A stretch of 64,000 bases of DNA from Symbiodinium natans (taxonomy: Eukaryota > Sar > Dinophyceae > Suessiales > Symbiodiniaceae): contig CAJNDS010002766.1 in assembly GCA_905221605.1 (NCBI GenBank), forward strand, positions 64,001-128,000. Reading direction: 5' to 3'. Below are positions 61,614 through 64,000 of the stretch, piece by piece; within the stretch, counting starts at the first letter, position 1; each line of letters starts with the position of its first letter. The notes below the pieces were generated by a model. It did not search any database. It saw only the letters and a program-made list of their open reading frames with translations, and was not told the origin of the DNA. Both the position numbers and the translations under genes were made by a program.

Positions 61614-63479
61614 GATTTTTCTACGCAGGACCGCACGACTGGTAAGATCTTTGACAGCACAAAGGGGTATCCTGGTGAAGGACCAGACAATGGTGATGAT
61701 TTTTCCTCTAAGAGGAACTTACCCTGGATCTCTGAAGACTACCTCGACGAAGTGGTGTCAAAAAAGATGGAAAGGTCTTCAGATATGGATAGGTTGGATG
61801 GGTTTGTTCCGGAAAGTGAGGGACAGTTGGAAAAGGTAGAGGTGGAGAATGTTACTGCCTCTAGAATTCTTATGGCTCTTTGGAAAAAGGGATATAGAGC
61901 TGGGTATAGGAGGTTGTGTCGTTCGAATGTATCTGGATGCAAGGTTGGAGCAATGAAACATCCAATCAAAAGGGTGCAGAAGATCGGCACTAGAAAGGCC
62001 TTCGTGAAAATGTTCAATGTTTTTGGATTGTCTCAGCGTGGCTCAGGAGCTGGCGGAAAACCAATCATGAAGGTGGTAGGACCAAGGCCAGGTTTTCCAG
62101 CTGTACTCCAAGCATCAAATACTGATAGCACCTTGGGTGAAGGGAGCAGTTCTCAGGTACGTGGCAATGTTCATGTAGAGCAGAATCGCCCTATGGACCG
62201 GTATGAGGCGGAGCGCTTGGAGAAGAGGAAGAAAGGCTTCTGCTATTGGTTCAGCAGGGGAAAAGATCGCTGCAAATTTGGTGAAAACTGCAAATTCATC
62301 CATTCAGAAGATGATGTGGTGCTGCAATCGTATTGGTGCAAATACTATGTGGCTGGGAGACCCTGCTTCGCTGGAAAGGAGTGTGCGTTCTCGCATGATG
62401 CAACTGGTGTAAGGTGTATCCAGTTTGCTCAGTCTGGGAAGTGTCGTTATGGGGACAGGTGTGTCTTTGAGCATGGTGATCCGCTGGATGAACAGAGGCC
62501 AAGGTCTCCAAGGACGCCCCCAAGGGACGGTCCAAGGAGAAGTTCTGGTGCAAAAGGTGGAGAAAAGGAGATCTCTCCTGAACGGTTCGATGACGGTGAG
62601 GAGGATTTCATGGTTTACGATGATGATACCAAAATGGTGGAACTGTTGATGGAGGCGATTTCATTTATGTCCAATGGCAAGTCAGATTTGGCTCGTGCCG
62701 AGGCGGACCCGCTGTTCAAACTCCTGAAATTCAAAGGAGACACCGACCAACTGGATAGAGAATGGTGTTCGTGGACCACTGGTATGCTGTCCTTGCTGGA
62801 ACTTCACGAAATAGTGAAGTCGTATGAGGTTTCGCTGGCGGAGGTGGAAGAATGGGTCAATGACCTGAGGATATGGTTCGAGCGAGCCAACGTGGTAGAA
62901 GAGAAAGATCCCAAAAGGGGCAAAAAGAGGTCCCTAGAAAGGGAGTCCAGCAAGGATATTCCTGCCGAAAAGGAGGTGGTTGAGACTTCGGAGACGGAGG
63001 TTGCCGTTGAGGAAGAGGTGAAAAAGGTCAAAAAGAAGAGGAAAACTGCAGCTATCGAGGATCCTTATACTCTCATGGTTCCAAAGCCGAAGAAGATGCC
63101 GGCGATCATTGAGAAGGGTGGATCATCATCCAATGCGGTGGTTTCTGCAGGGGAAAAAGCCTCGAAAATGCGCACAAAGTCAAGCGTCGTGGGAAAGACG
63201 AAGAAGAAGGAGAAAAGTCAAAGCCCCAAAAAGGAAGAGGTGGTAGTGGTGAAAGGTCCTGAGGAAAAGGATCGTTCCTCTGATGTGGATGCGCAAGCGT
63301 CTACCGCTGTGGATGCAGAGCTGGGTCAATCTTGCCAAGCGATTGAGGACGCAAAGAGAGAAGGATTGGTATCCTCAATTCAAAGGTGCGTGCAGGATCC
63401 TGTTCTTACAGTTTCGGACCTAGAGTATGTTCTGCTGCGACTTCACCTCAGTATCGATACCCATCGGAAGAAGAAGTGA
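61614..63479 (+). CDS. Retroelement ORF part 3 (same frame as part 2, after one TGA): three CCCH fingers
   Basis: The frame stays open for 621 codons directly after the TGA at 61611-61613. Three CCCH fingers in a row: C-x9-C-x5-C-x3-H at about 62241-62300 and C-x8-C-x5-C-x3-H at about 62337-62393 (CKYYVAGRPCFAGKECAFSH) and 62418-62474 (CIQFAQSGKCRYGDRCVFEH). Then an acidic/helical part and a Lys/Glu-rich C-terminus with nuclear-localisation-like clusters (KKVKKKRK). Stop TGA at 63477-63479. If translated separately, a GTG or internal ATG (61764) would be needed. Confidence 0.83.
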   Translation, partial: DFSTQDRTTGKIFDSTKGYPGEGPDNGDDFSSKRNLPWISEDYLDEVVSKKMERSSDMDRLDGFVPESEGQLEKVEVENVTASRILMALWKKGYRAGYRRLCRSNVSGCKVGAMKHPIKRVQKIGTRKAFVKMFNVFGLSQRGSGAGGKPIMKVVGPRPGFPAVLQASNTDSTLGEGSSSQVRGNVHVEQNRPMDRYEAERLEKRKKGFCYWFSRGKDRCKFGENCKFIHSEDDVVLQSYWCKYYVAGRPCFAGKECAFSHDATGVRCIQFAQSGKCRYGDRCVFEHGDPLDEQRPRSPRTPPRDGPRRSSGAKGGEKEISPERFDDGEEDFMVYDDDTKMVELLMEAISFMSNGKSDLARAEADPLFKLLKFKGDTDQLDREWCSWTTGMLSLLELHEIVKSYEVSLAEVEEWVNDLRIWFERANVVEEKDPKRGKKRSLERESSKDIPAEKEVVETSETEVAVEEEVKKVKKKRKTAAIEDPYTLMVPKPKKMPAIIEKGGSSSNAVVSAGEKASKMRTKSSVVGKTKKKEKSQSPKKEEVVVVKGPEEKDRSSDVDAQASTAVDAELGQSCQAIEDAKREGLVSSIQRCVQDPVLTVSDLEYVLLRLHLSIDTHRKKK

Positions 63480-63841
63480 CTGGATGGTATGGATGAAGGG
63501 ATGGTTTTTCTCTTTCTGAAGACAGGTGTGCTGGGTCAGCCAATGCGCTGAAAATACGGTGGTTACTATTAAGGGTATGGAAATCCCTGATAGTAGAAGT
63601 CAGTAGCTTTTTGCGTAGCGAAGACCACGGTTCGTGGTGAAGAAGACCGAAGAGTCTTCAATGACAAGAGGATCATGGTGAAAAAAGATTCTCTGTGGTT
63701 AGTGGGTTTAGCCAATGTGCTATAAATTCGTCCTGGATGACGTAAAACCATAATGTGCATTTCAGGCAGCTGGCTGCTGCCCTAATGGCAGTTTTTGGCC
63801 AAAGGTCTGCACCTCCAATGTGTGTCCTAGGAAATCCTAGG
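63480..63841 (+). other. Retroelement 3' untranslated region
   Basis: No coding content on either strand. Contains a small palindrome, TCCTAGGAAATCCTAGGA (about 63825-63842), just before the polypurine tract. Confidence 0.7.
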
Positions 63842-63851
63842 ACAGGGGGAG
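63842..63851 (+). other. Polypurine tract
   Basis: ACAGGGGGAG directly abuts the TG of the 3' LTR, the expected place for the plus-strand primer of an LTR retroelement. Confidence 0.85.
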
Positions 63852-64000
63852 TGCGGAGCTGCAGTTGGTATTGTAGAAAGGAGTTGGTGTTGGAAGTTGA
63901 AGGGTCAATGTACCCGGTAATCTTCATGGCTCAAGACTGGGCTATGCGCCTGGTAGCAAAAAGAAGTTTTGAGTTCCTGTTGTTTGCTGGTTGGTTCAGG
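63852..64000 (+). repeat. 3' LTR, first 149 bp (truncated by the window end)
   Basis: Identical to 55377-55525 except T at 63992. The spliced-leader-like 22-mer recurs at 63914-63935. The right target-site flank is outside the window. Confidence 0.92.

Larger units (their letters stand above)
55377..64000 (+). mobile_element. LTR retroelement with a half-tRNA(iMet) primer site and no visible pol genes (3' end cut by window)
   Basis: The 5' LTR (55377-55583) starts TG and is followed at once by a primer binding site; a polypurine tract lies directly before the 3' LTR, which starts at 63852 and runs off the window. The LTRs match at 148 of 149 visible positions, so insertion is recent. The internal region (about 8.27 kb) encodes one multi-domain RNA-binding-type protein split by a frame change and a TGA. 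I find no reverse transcriptase, RNase H, integrase or protease motif in any frame, so the copy must depend on another element. Copia/Ty5-type elements use the same kind of primer site, which suggests such a helper. It is inserted opposite to the host gene cluster. Confidence 0.92.

Noticed and set aside
55633-63479. Reverse transcriptase or integrase in the LTR element
   Set aside because: No YxDD, HHCC or D-D-E arrangement was seen in any long frame on either strand of the internal region.

Overview
The window looks like nuclear DNA of a dinoflagellate. The evidence is: dispersed TTTAGGG (plant/alveolate-type) telomere motifs; reconstructed genes lying almost entirely on the minus strand, like a unidirectional gene cluster; introns that start with GT, GC or GA and end in AG, usually followed by G; a Thr/Glu repeat tail on a secreted protein; and an LTR element with a Copia/Ty5-type half-tRNA primer site plus a sequence resembling the dinoflagellate spliced leader inside its LTR. 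The assignment is an inference. No rRNA, tRNA or other taxon marker was seen.

Layout. From 1 to about 55.37 kb the DNA alternates between short GC-rich exon-like islands (about 30-120 bp), tracts of (TTTAGGG)n or (CCCTAAA)n in both orientations, and short palindromic MITE-like elements. Read on the minus strand, the islands join into conserved proteins. These are: the last exons of an unrecognised gene (67 to about 3.35 kb); an aldehyde dehydrogenase (ALDH) of at least 24 exons running from about 27.3 kb down to a stop at 3466; a complete three-exon secreted 2-oxoglutarate/Fe(II) oxygenase (22515 to 21283) lying inside a 7.5 kb gap between ALDH exons, between two arrays of a 106/107-bp satellite; exons of unrecognised genes (28-33.3 kb); an EamA-type drug/metabolite transporter (39.2 to about 34.2 kb); and many minus-strand exon islands of unrecognised genes (about 39.5-55.1 kb). 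The telomere-like tracts therefore mostly lie inside introns. Several introns are palindromic and bounded by short direct repeats, as expected of introners (transposon-made introns), and some telomere tracts sit inside such palindromes or between target-site-like direct repeats.

From 55377 to the window end, on the plus strand, is a young LTR retroelement inserted in a CCCTAAA tract. It has a 207-bp 5' LTR, a half-tRNA(iMet) primer binding site, about 7.8 kb of coding sequence, a polypurine tract and the first 149 bp of the 3' LTR (148/149 identical). Its coding region is one very long reading frame interrupted by one -1 frame change and one in-frame TGA. It encodes a WW domain, an S1-like domain, a Trp-rich stretch and six CCCH zinc fingers, with no visible reverse transcriptase, integrase, RNase H or protease. 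It is the clearest novel system in the window: an LTR unit carrying a giant RNA-binding-type protein.

Limits: exon borders are read by eye. Those marked approximate can be off by several codons, and no similarity search or transcript data were available.
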